Positions 8,953-16,012 of a stretch of DNA of 64,000 nucleotides are shown here, one piece after another. A program made the translations under genes and the position numbers. The number at the start of each line of letters is the position of its first letter. Position 1 is the first letter of the stretch. Below the pieces are notes generated by a model. The model did no database searches. It saw only the letters and a list, made by a program, of their open reading frames with translations, and was not told the origin of the DNA. Source of the DNA: an uncultured Chloroflexota bacterium (GTDB lineage: Bacteria > Chloroflexota > UBA11872); NCBI GenBank assembly GCA_958296175.1, contig OY282448.1:1031899-1095898 (forward strand), read 5' to 3'.

Positions 8953-9825
8953 ATGCTCGACATTGGAATCGTTGGCGCCGACAGCACCCACACCGAGAAC
9001 TTTGCCGCGATCCTCAACCGCGGCCTGGCGGGCGGCGGCATGCGCGCCGTCAAGCTCTGGGGCGCCGACCCCGCGCAAGCCCGCGCCAAAGCGGCCGCCA
9101 CCGGCATCCCCCAGGTCGTGGACGCCCCGCAAGCCGCCATGGAAGGCGTAGACGCGGTGATGGTGCTCAACCGCTGGGGGGCCGACCACTTCGCCCCCGC
9201 CATGCAGGCCGTGGAACGGCGCCTGCCGCTGTTCGTGGACAAACCGCTCTGCGACGACCCGGCGCAGGCCATCCAGCTGACCCAGGCGGCGCATGCGGCC
9301 GGCGTGCCGCTGCTGTCGGCCTCGGCCGTGCGCTACGACCCCAGCTTCCAAACCATGCGGGACGCCCTGCACGGCCTGGGTCGCACGCGCCTGGTCACCT
9401 TCACCCTGCCGCAGACCTGGCGCCTCTACGGCGTGCACGCCGTGGACGCCATGCACGTCATCTTCGGGCCGGGCGCCCAGGACGTCACCACCGTGCGCGG
9501 CGACGCCGCCGACGTCGTCACCATCCGCTGGCCCGACGGCCGGGTTGGCGTGGCTACGCAGGTGCGCGGCGGCTGGATGCAGATGCTCTGCGTGGCCGTG
9601 GGCGACACGGGCTGGACGCACGCCGAGATTTCCGATCGGCACACCGTGGGCGGCATTCGCCGCATGTACGTGGAAACGATCCGCAGCTTCCACGCCATGC
9701 TCACCAGCGGCGAGCCGCCCATCGACGCCGGCGAGATGGTCAGCGTCATCCGCGTGGTGGCCGCCGCCGAACGCGCGGCCCGCACGGGCCGCCGGGTTGC
9801 GCTGGACGAAATACCATCGGCCTGA
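8953..9825 (+). CDS. Gfo/Idh/MocA-family NAD(P)-dependent oxidoreductase
   Basis: A 290-aa Rossmann dehydrogenase of the sugar/inositol type. It starts at ATG 8953 (MLDIGIVGADSTHTENFAAI); the open frame further upstream is low-complexity and not homologous-looking. The N-terminal nucleotide-binding strand reads IGIVGADSTHTE, a variant of the usual GxGxxG. LPLFVDKPLCDD (the family's EKP-type motif with D for E) follows, and the C-terminal half is the substrate domain. Several relatives with a DSxHxxNF opening act on unusual polyols or sugar acids, but the substrate cannot be read here. It stands alone, divergent from recJ. Confidence 0.82.
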   Translation: MLDIGIVGADSTHTENFAAILNRGLAGGGMRAVKLWGADPAQARAKAAATGIPQVVDAPQAAMEGVDAVMVLNRWGADHFAPAMQAVERRLPLFVDKPLCDDPAQAIQLTQAAHAAGVPLLSASAVRYDPSFQTMRDALHGLGRTRLVTFTLPQTWRLYGVHAVDAMHVIFGPGAQDVTTVRGDAADVVTIRWPDGRVGVATQVRGGWMQMLCVAVGDTGWTHAEISDRHTVGGIRRMYVETIRSFHAMLTSGEPPIDAGEMVSVIRVVAAAERAARTGRRVALDEIPSA

Positions 9826-9913
9826 GCCCGCGCGCCGCCAGGGTCTGCCCGTCGATTCCGCAGTCGGCTCTGCACGAAAGGCCGCCGAGCCTGACGCTGC
9901 GCCGCGGGCCGCC

Positions 9914-10249
9914 TTACCGAAACACCAGCAACCCCGCCGCGGTACCCGCCACCGCGCCCACCGACAGCCCGGCCACGATCGCCGCCAGCAGCCAGAGCCA
10001 CCAGTCCTCGGCGTCGCCCGGCTGGGGAATGCGCCCGCCGTCCGGCATTTCCCCGCGCTGGGCGTCGATCTGCGGTGTCGAGCGCGGCTGGGGAACACGG
10101 CCGCCGTCCGCCAGCGGCGCCGTTGAGGCGGGCGGCGGCGCCGACGGGTCAGCGGCGCGCCCCTCCAGCGGCGCCCGCCCGATACGCCGCACCACCCCCG
10201 GCGGGGTCGCCTCGCCGCCATCATTCTCGCGACGCTCCCCTACAGCCAT
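9914..10249 (-). CDS. Small protein with one C-terminal membrane segment
   Basis: An open frame of 111 aa from ATG 10249. The first 80 residues are Pro/Ala/Asp-rich and probably disordered, with two related short segments (ADGGRVPQPRS and MPDGGRIPQPGD). The C-terminus is one hydrophobic segment (WWLWLLAAIVAGLSVGAVAG onward) ending in VFR. This suggests a tail-anchored protein. The start lies inside the tandem repeat at 10235-10412 and has no ribosome-binding site, so the true N-terminus is uncertain. No family recognised. Confidence 0.45.
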   Translation of the reverse strand: MAVGERRENDGGEATPPGVVRRIGRAPLEGRAADPSAPPPASTAPLADGGRVPQPRSTPQIDAQRGEMPDGGRIPQPGDAEDWWLWLLAAIVAGLSVGAVAGTAAGLLVFR

Positions 10250-10412
10250 GCGCGAAGCTACCACCACGCCCCCCTTACAGCCGCGAGTGAGGCTACCGCC
10301 ATTGCTCCCCTGCAACCACGCGCGAGGCTCTACCGCCATTGCTCCCCTGCAACCACGAGCGGGGATCTACTGCCACTGCTCCCCTACAGCCACGTGCGGA
10401 GCTACCACCACG
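10235..10412. repeat. Five-unit tandem repeat of 34-37 bp
   Basis: Units begin with CTCCCCTRCARCCACG or a variant and end with CTACCRCCAYTG/CACG. Approximate positions are 10235-10268, 10269-10304, 10305-10341, 10342-10378 and 10379-10412. Units 3 and 4 are most alike. It ends at a C-rich tract leading to the hairpin at about 10476. It overlaps the presumed start of the small membrane-protein gene. Confidence 0.75.
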
Positions 10413-10475
10413 CCTCCCTCTTTTCCCCTCGAGTAATCCGCCCCTCGTCACCCACGCCCCTGAGAACGCCGCCCC

Positions 10476-10515
10476 TCTTTTCCCTCTCCCTGGAGGGAGA
10501 GGGCAGGGTGAGGGG
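10476..10515. repeat. CTCTCCC/GGGAGAG hairpin repeat
   Basis: TTTTCCCTCTCCCTGGAGG followed by GAGAGGGCAGGGTGAGGG forms a stem of about 9 bp. It is one of a family of near-identical hairpins also seen at 21661, 21762, 34699, 34746, 59262 and 59390. It lies downstream of the minus-strand gene ending at 10600. Confidence 0.7.
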
Positions 10516-10599
10516 GAGAAGCCGGAATGGTGCGCAAAGCTCGAACGAAGCGCCGCGCCAAGCCCCACGACTCACGACCCCGCCAACGCCGGCCCCGCA

Positions 10600-11709
10600 T
10601 TACCCGCCAACGTCAGCCCCGTCGACGCCAGCCCTGTCGACGGCGGCCGCGAACCCAGCGACGGCGTTGGCCGTGACTTCCGCCAATCGAACCGCGGCCG
10701 CGCGGCGGCTGCGCGTTTCCACCACCACCGCCCGCCCGCGCGGCAGCCGCAGCACAGGTCCCGGCACGTCGGCGTCCGCCAGCGGCGGCGGCAGGGCAAA
10801 GACCATGGACTTGCGTCCCGGCACGGCGCGGGCCAGCGCCGCCGCCGACGCCTGGCCGCGGCGGTCCCACAGCCGTTCGGCCAGCTCGCCTGCGGCGGCG
10901 CGCACCATGCGGGCGCGCCGCGCCAGCTCGGCGGCGTTGGGCAGCTCGGCAGCCCGTGCGGGCTGTGACAACCAGCGCTCGGCGCATCCAAACCCGAACT
11001 CGGCTTGCTCGGCCAGACACAGCAGCCGCGCCAGCATGTCCGCATCGCGCAGCGCGCCTGCCCGTCCCAGCACCCGCGCCGCCGCGCGCACGGCCGGCGG
11101 CCCAAAGACGACGCCGCGCCCAGCCGCGCCCCGCAGCATCGCCGCGGCCGCCGGGCGCAGGTCAGCCGCGCGGCGCTCGGCAGCCGTGGGTTCGTGCAGG
11201 AGCGCGTAGACGTTGGGCCGCGCAAGCGCGCCGCCCGGGAACGACCCCCGCCAACCGCCGCGCAGGTCCACCCAGGCGGGCGCGAGCCGATCGGGACCCA
11301 CGGCCAGCACGCGGCCGTCGGCGTCCACCGCCGCGGCCACCCCCACGCGCCGGTCGTCGAAGCACGGCGCCAGCGCCAGCCCCCCGCGCGCCGTGTGACG
11401 CCGCAGCGCCGCCAGCGCTGCGTCTGGCGCGTCGGCCCAGGCGGTCTCGAACCCAACGCCGGCCAGATGCGCCGCCGCGGCCGTCGTGGCCAACGGCCGC
11501 GCCGCCTGCAGGTCGCATGCCGAAAGGCGTTCGCTCCAGGCCACGGCAAAGGCCTCCCCCGAACACGCGATTAGCCAGTCCAGCGAGACCTCGCGGCCGC
11601 CGGCCGCCAGCGCCGCGCGCAAGGCATGGAACGCCATCGCCCCCGCCCGCAGATCCCCCGTCCATCCACGCAGCAGCGCCGGCGACCGCCGCCCCGCGGA
11701 GCCAGTCAT
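10600..11709 (-). CDS. Unknown protein, weak resemblance to BtrH/peptidase-C39-like folds
   Basis: A 369-aa product from ATG 11709 (MTGSAGRRSPALLRG). I do not recognise it firmly. The N-terminal part (GDLRAGAMAFHALRAALAAG, then DWLIACSGEAFAVAW) followed by a segment on whether an allele binds (GVGFETAWADAPDAALAALR) recalls the layout of butirosin BtrH N-terminal-like proteins, but the usual HCxS opening is not present. The C-terminal half is Ala/Arg-rich and probably helical. It carries a few isolated Cys and no membrane segment. It precedes the coaBC-coaX pair on the same strand, separated by a 60-bp repeat array. Function unknown. Confidence 0.6.
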   Translation of the reverse strand: MTGSAGRRSPALLRGWTGDLRAGAMAFHALRAALAAGGREVSLDWLIACSGEAFAVAWSERLSACDLQAARPLATTAAAAHLAGVGFETAWADAPDAALAALRRHTARGGLALAPCFDDRRVGVAAAVDADGRVLAVGPDRLAPAWVDLRGGWRGSFPGGALARPNVYALLHEPTAAERRAADLRPAAAAMLRGAAGRGVVFGPPAVRAAARVLGRAGALRDADMLARLLCLAEQAEFGFGCAERWLSQPARAAELPNAAELARRARMVRAAAGELAERLWDRRGQASAAALARAVPGRKSMVFALPPPLADADVPGPVLRLPRGRAVVVETRSRRAAAVRLAEVTANAVAGFAAAVDRAGVDGADVGG

Positions 11710-11840
11710 GACCCAAGCGCTCCACCCGCAGCGCTCCACCTGCGCCCTGCCCGGCGCCCGCCAGCGAGCGGGCAAAGAACCAGACGCCGATCCCCAAGGG
11801 AGCGCAAGGCGCGGATGCCGTGGGCGCCGCGTTCTCTCCC

Positions 11841-12045
11841 ACCTCCAGGGAGCGGAGAGAAGAGCCGCGCTGGATGACGCGAACCGTGCCCGTGTGCCCC
11901 GCCTCCAGGGAACAGGGAGCCGAGCTCCCCCCGTACGGTCAAACCGTACAGAACCTGCCCATTTCCAGGGAACAAGGAGCCGAGCTCCCCCCGTACGGCC
12001 AAACCGTACAGAACGTGCCCATTTCCAGGGAACAGGGAGCCGAGG
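11841..12045. repeat. 60-bp-period repeat array (four units) upstream of the unknown gene
   Basis: Units start at 11841, 11901, 11961 and 12021, exactly 60 bp apart. Each begins with TCCAGGGAACARGGAGCCGA or a degenerate form. Units 2 and 3 are nearly identical over all 60 bp and include a GTACGG-tcaaa-CCGTAC inverted repeat. In units 1 and 4 only the first 25 bp or so is shared and the rest differs. The array lies between the unknown gene and coaBC. No gene is seen in this gap of about 380 bp. Confidence 0.85.
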
Positions 12046-12090
12046 CTCGCGTCCCGCCGCTGCGCCAATGATGGATGGGGCAAATGCCGC

Positions 12091-13299
12091 TCAGGCCGGC
12101 GGCCCGTGGGCGGCGGCCGCCAGCAGGTCGACCACCACGTCCAGCACCGCCGCCGCCACCGCCGCCTTGCTGGTCAGCGGGACCGTCTGGTCGGGGCGGT
12201 CGGGTCGAACGATCGTGACCTCGTTCGCCGCCGCGGCAAACCCTCGGTCGGCGCGCCCCACGTCGTTCACCACCAGCGCGTCCAGCCGCTTGGCGCGCAG
12301 TTTGGCGCGCGCGTTGGCCAGGTGGTCGTCGGTTTCGGCCGCAAACCCCACGCGCACGAACCCGCCCGGCAGCGAGCGCAGCAGGTCGGGATTCTCCACC
12401 AGGTCCAGCTGCGCCGCCGACCCGCGGCGTTTCAGCTTCGAGACGGCGCGCCGCGCGGGGCGGTAATCGCCGACGGCGGCGTTCATAATCAGCGCGTCGC
12501 AGCCGTCCACGGCCTGCCGCAGCGCCGCCAGCATTTCGTCCGCCGACTCGACCCGCGTGGTATCGACGCTGGCCGGCGGGTCCACGCTGGCGGCGCCCAG
12601 CACCAGCCGCGTAGCCGCGCCGAGGTTCGCCGCGGCGCGCGCCAGTTCCACGCCTTGCCGCCCGCTGGCGCGGTTGCCAATGAAGCGCACCGGGTCCAAG
12701 AACTCGCGCGTGCCGCCCGCCGACACCACCACCACGCGGCCCCGCAGCGGCCCGTCCCGCCCCAGCGCCGCCCCAAGCATGTCCATCAGCGTTTCCGTGG
12801 GCGGCAGGCGCCCCTTTCCCTGCGCGCCGGAAGCCAGCCGCCCGCAGTCGGGGTCGATCACCCGCGCGCCGCGCGCGCGCAGCGTTGCCAGATTGGCCTG
12901 CGTCGCCGCATGGGCGTACATGGCCGGTTCCATCGCCGGCGCCGCCACCAGCGGCGCGGCCGTGCTCAGCGCAATGGCCGTTCCCAGGTCGTCGGCGCGG
13001 CCCTGCGCCAGACGCGCCAGCGCGTCGGCCGTGGCCGGCGCAACCACCAGCGCGTCCGCCCGCCGCGCCAGATGCACGTGCGCAATCTGGTGGCCGCGCG
13101 TCATCGAGGCGTCGGCCCGATAGACGGCGCGCTGCGTCAGCGCCTCGAAGGTCAGCGGCCCCACGAACTCCTCGGCCGCGCGCGAGAGCACCACGTCCAC
13201 CGCGGCCCCGGCCTGCGTCAGCCTGCTGGCCAAGTCCGCCGCCTTGTAGGCCGCAATCCCGCCGGTGACGTACAGCACCACCCGCGCGCCCGCGATCAT
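12091..13299 (-). CDS. coaBC: Bifunctional phosphopantothenoylcysteine decarboxylase/synthetase CoaBC
   Basis: CoaBC carries out two coenzyme A steps: CoaB joins 4'-phosphopantothenate to cysteine using CTP, and CoaC decarboxylates the product with FMN. The 402-aa protein has the N-terminal CoaC flavoprotein (VTGGIAAYKAADLA; IAHVHLARRADALVVAPATA with H74) and the C-terminal CoaB domain (SAGGTREFLDPVRFIGN, NAAVGDYRP, KLKRRG, VENPDLL, VGFAAET). Two CoaC positions differ from E. coli: PAME (residues 121-124) replaces PAMN, and RLASGAQGKGRL has Ser157 where E. coli has Cys158. The start overlaps the coaX stop by 4 bp (ATGA), so translation is probably coupled. Confidence 0.94.
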   Translation of the reverse strand: MIAGARVVLYVTGGIAAYKAADLASRLTQAGAAVDVVLSRAAEEFVGPLTFEALTQRAVYRADASMTRGHQIAHVHLARRADALVVAPATADALARLAQGRADDLGTAIALSTAAPLVAAPAMEPAMYAHAATQANLATLRARGARVIDPDCGRLASGAQGKGRLPPTETLMDMLGAALGRDGPLRGRVVVVSAGGTREFLDPVRFIGNRASGRQGVELARAAANLGAATRLVLGAASVDPPASVDTTRVESADEMLAALRQAVDGCDALIMNAAVGDYRPARRAVSKLKRRGSAAQLDLVENPDLLRSLPGGFVRVGFAAETDDHLANARAKLRAKRLDALVVNDVGRADRGFAAAANEVTIVRPDRPDQTVPLTSKAAVAAAVLDVVVDLLAAAAHGPPA

Positions 13300-14069
13300 G
13301 CCGCGTCCGCTTCCTGGTAGGCCTGTTCGATCAGCGCCAGCCCGCGCAGCGTCAGGTCGGGGTCCAGCACGTCGAACATCCCCACGTCATCCATCACCAG
13401 ATGCGCCTGGCCGCCGGTGGCGATCGCGCGGAAGTCGGCGCCCAGATCGGCCTGCACGTGTTCGATCAACCCGCGCACCATGTGCACGTAGCCCCAGTAG
13501 ACCCCCGCCTGCATCGAAGCCGCCGTGTTCGTGCCGATCACGCGCTCCGGCCGCGCCAGCTGCAGCTCCGGCAGTTGCGCGCCGGCGGCCGTCAGCGCCC
13601 GCGCCGTGTTGTGCATGCCCAGCGTAATCACCACCCCCGCCAGATTGCCCGCCCTGTCCACCACGTCGAAGGTCGTCACGCTGCCCACGTCCACCACAAT
13701 GGCCGGCGCCTGATAAATCTCGCGCGCCGCCAGCGCGTTGGCCACGCGGTCGATCCCCACCTGCGCGGGGTCGTCCACCGCCAGTTCGATAGCCCGCACC
13801 TCGGGCGACCGCGCCGCGCGCGCCTCCCGGCCCGTGGCCGCCCGCACCGCCGCCGCCATCCGCTCGGTCAGGGCGGGCACCACCGACCCAATCACCGCCG
13901 CCTCCACCCGCGGCGCCCCGTGATAATCCAGCATGGCGCGCAGCAGCGCGGCGTGCTCGTCCGCGTCGCGGTGCAGGTCGCTGTGCAGCGCCCAGCGCGA
14001 CCGCAGCTCCTCGCCCTCGAACACGCCGAACTTCGTGTCCGTGTTGCCAATGTCGACGACCAGAACCAT
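13296..14069 (-). CDS. coaX: Type III pantothenate kinase CoaX
   Basis: It phosphorylates pantothenate with ATP, the first step of coenzyme A synthesis; type III enzymes are not inhibited by CoA. The 257-aa protein has the ASKHA-fold phosphate-1 motif VVDIGNTDTKFGVFEG, GIDRVANALAA, and the second phosphate motif VVDVGSVTTFDVVD. The family's GGxIxPG motif reads AGVVITLG here, without the Pro. It heads a coaX-coaBC pair, which groups three CoA activities. A TATGAT sequence about 25-30 bp upstream of the ATG is a possible -10 element. Confidence 0.92.
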   Translation of the reverse strand: MVLVVDIGNTDTKFGVFEGEELRSRWALHSDLHRDADEHAALLRAMLDYHGAPRVEAAVIGSVVPALTERMAAAVRAATGREARAARSPEVRAIELAVDDPAQVGIDRVANALAAREIYQAPAIVVDVGSVTTFDVVDRAGNLAGVVITLGMHNTARALTAAGAQLPELQLARPERVIGTNTAASMQAGVYWGYVHMVRGLIEHVQADLGADFRAIATGGQAHLVMDDVGMFDVLDPDLTLRGLALIEQAYQEADAA

Positions 14070-14225
14070 GCGAAACCGCTCGCCGCGCCGCCGCCGTTAT
14101 CATATCGTCGCTTCCCACCGGATGATCGGGCATGACAGACCCGCCCTCCCCCGCGTTCGACGTGAACCCCCGCGCCGCCGGCCGCAGCGGCCCCGACCGC
14201 CAGCGGCGTGCGCCGGTGCACCGCC

Positions 14226-15089
14226 ATGACTGACCTCCCCGCGCCCCTGCGGCTCACCCACATGACCTGGCCCGAGGTCGAACGCGCGCGCGGCGGCGTG
14301 GAGCTGGTCGCCCTGCCCGTTGGCTCCATCGAACAGCACGGGCCCAACACCTCGCTGGACACCGACCTGGTCATCTGCGAAGACCTGACCTGGCGGCTGG
14401 CGGAACGCTTCCATCCCCGCGTGCTGGTGGCCCCGGCCCTGCCCTACGGCATGTCCACCTACCACATGGGGTTCCCCGGCACCATCACCCTGCGCCCGCA
14501 GACCATGCTGCACGTGCTGGAAGACTGCCTGGCCTCGCTGGTGCACCACGGGTTCACGCGGTTTCTGCTGACCAACTGGCACAACGGCAACGTGCCCGCC
14601 ATGACCCTGGCCATGCAGACCCTGCCCACGCGCCTGCCGCTGGACTTTCTGGCCGCCCTCTCGTTCTACGACCTGGAAGACGACGACCTGGAAGACGAGA
14701 TCGTCAAGTCCCCCACCGCCGGCCACGCCTGCGAACTGGAAACCGCCGAGCTGATGGCGCTGCGGCCCGACCGCGTCAAGACCGACAGCCTGGCCCCCGG
14801 CGACCTGGGGCCGCGCGGCCACCGCACGCGGCAGCGCTTCTGGCGCCGCTCCGTCCGCCGCAGCCACGACTTTGCCGACTTCACCGCCAACGGCGCCGTG
14901 GGCAACGCCACCCTCGCCACCGCAGCCGACGGCTGGCGCATGATCCACGTCATCGAAGAACGCGCCGACCAGCTGCTGACCGCCATCCTGAACGCCCCCG
15001 ACGACCTGCTGGCGCGCGGCCGCATCCCCGCCTGGCGCCGCGGCCTGGCAAGCCGCACGCCCTCCCCGCCCAAGGCGCCCCAACCATGA
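14226..15089 (+). CDS. Creatininase-family metal-dependent amidohydrolase, copy 1
   Basis: The creatininase fold binds two metals and hydrolyses cyclic or linear amides; members include creatininase, MftE and the FAPy deformylase ArfB. The 287-aa product starts at ATG 14226 (a GTG at 14208 is an alternative). It has LPVGSIEQHGPN, the metal-ligand region LDTDLVICEDL, and GHACELETAELMAL. The usual NGHGGN motif reads NWHNGN: the metal-binding His is kept but flanking residues changed. The C-terminal part contains an Arg-rich stretch (PRGHRTRQRFWRRSVRR). It is followed after 46 bp by a paralogue. Confidence 0.85.
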   Translation: MTDLPAPLRLTHMTWPEVERARGGVELVALPVGSIEQHGPNTSLDTDLVICEDLTWRLAERFHPRVLVAPALPYGMSTYHMGFPGTITLRPQTMLHVLEDCLASLVHHGFTRFLLTNWHNGNVPAMTLAMQTLPTRLPLDFLAALSFYDLEDDDLEDEIVKSPTAGHACELETAELMALRPDRVKTDSLAPGDLGPRGHRTRQRFWRRSVRRSHDFADFTANGAVGNATLATAADGWRMIHVIEERADQLLTAILNAPDDLLARGRIPAWRRGLASRTPSPPKAPQP

Positions 15090-15135
15090 CCCCGCCCCAG
15101 ACGCCCCCCGCCGCCGCGCCCGTCGGCCACTGCCC

Positions 15136-15978
15136 ATGACCCGGCCAGACCCCGCCCCGCCCGCCGCCGGAACCTTCGCCCTGCACAAAATGTCCTGGCC
15201 CGAAGTCGCCCGCGCCCGCGGCGCCGTCGAGCTCGTCCTCATCCCCATCGGCTCCACCGAACAGCACGGCCCCAACCTGGGGCTGGGCCAAGACCACCTC
15301 ATCGCCCAGGCCTACTGCGAACGCGCCGCCGAGCGCCTGGCCCCCCGCCTGCTGGCCCTGCCCGCCATTCCCTGGGGCATCTCCGACCATCACATGAACT
15401 TCCCCGGCACCATGACCCTGCGCCCCGAAACCTTCCTCGACCTGCTGGAAGACATCATCGGCTCCATGCGCCACCACGGGTTCCGCCGCTTCCTCATCGT
15501 CAACGGCCACGGCGGCAACCAGGCCCTCATGGCCGCCGCCGTGCAAGACCTCGGCTTCCGGTTGGACATCGACTTCCTGGGCTGCGTCGGGCACTACACC
15601 CTGGGCGACACCCAGAGCCTGCAAGACATCCACGGCGAACAGCCCGGCGGCCACGCCTGCGAAATGGAAAGCTCCCACAGCTATTACCTGGCCCCCGAGC
15701 TGGTGCGCGAACCCGCCCTGGCGCGCGGCCAGATCGACCACGCCTTCATGGCCATGCTGCGCCCCCTGCGCAAGCTGGAGCTGGTCTGGCCCAACGCCAT
15801 GAACGCCCACACCCCCTCCGGCGCCCTGGGCGACGCCCGCCGCGGCACCCGCGCCGTCGGCCAACGCCTCATCGAATCCTCCATCGACGAACTAGCCGAA
15901 ATCCTCCAAGCCCTGCAAGACTCCCCCCGCTGGCACGGCCCCCCCCACGGCCAGGTCCACGCGGCCGGTCCAGAGTGA
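15136..15978 (+). CDS. Creatininase-family metal-dependent amidohydrolase, copy 2
   Basis: A 280-aa paralogue of the preceding gene, alike through most of its length (MSWPEVARARGAVELVLIPI against MTWPEVERARGGVELVALPV). It keeps all family motifs in canonical form: IPIGSTEQHGPN, LGQDHLI, IVNGHGGNQALM and GGHACEMESS. The two are probably transcribed together. The pair could act on two related substrates or form a heteromer. The substrate is not identifiable from sequence; creatinine itself is only one of several possibilities. Confidence 0.88.
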   Translation: MTRPDPAPPAAGTFALHKMSWPEVARARGAVELVLIPIGSTEQHGPNLGLGQDHLIAQAYCERAAERLAPRLLALPAIPWGISDHHMNFPGTMTLRPETFLDLLEDIIGSMRHHGFRRFLIVNGHGGNQALMAAAVQDLGFRLDIDFLGCVGHYTLGDTQSLQDIHGEQPGGHACEMESSHSYYLAPELVREPALARGQIDHAFMAMLRPLRKLELVWPNAMNAHTPSGALGDARRGTRAVGQRLIESSIDELAEILQALQDSPRWHGPPHGQVHAAGPE

Positions 15979-16012
15979 CCCGCGCGCCGCGCCCGCGTTC
16001 GGCAGACCCGCC

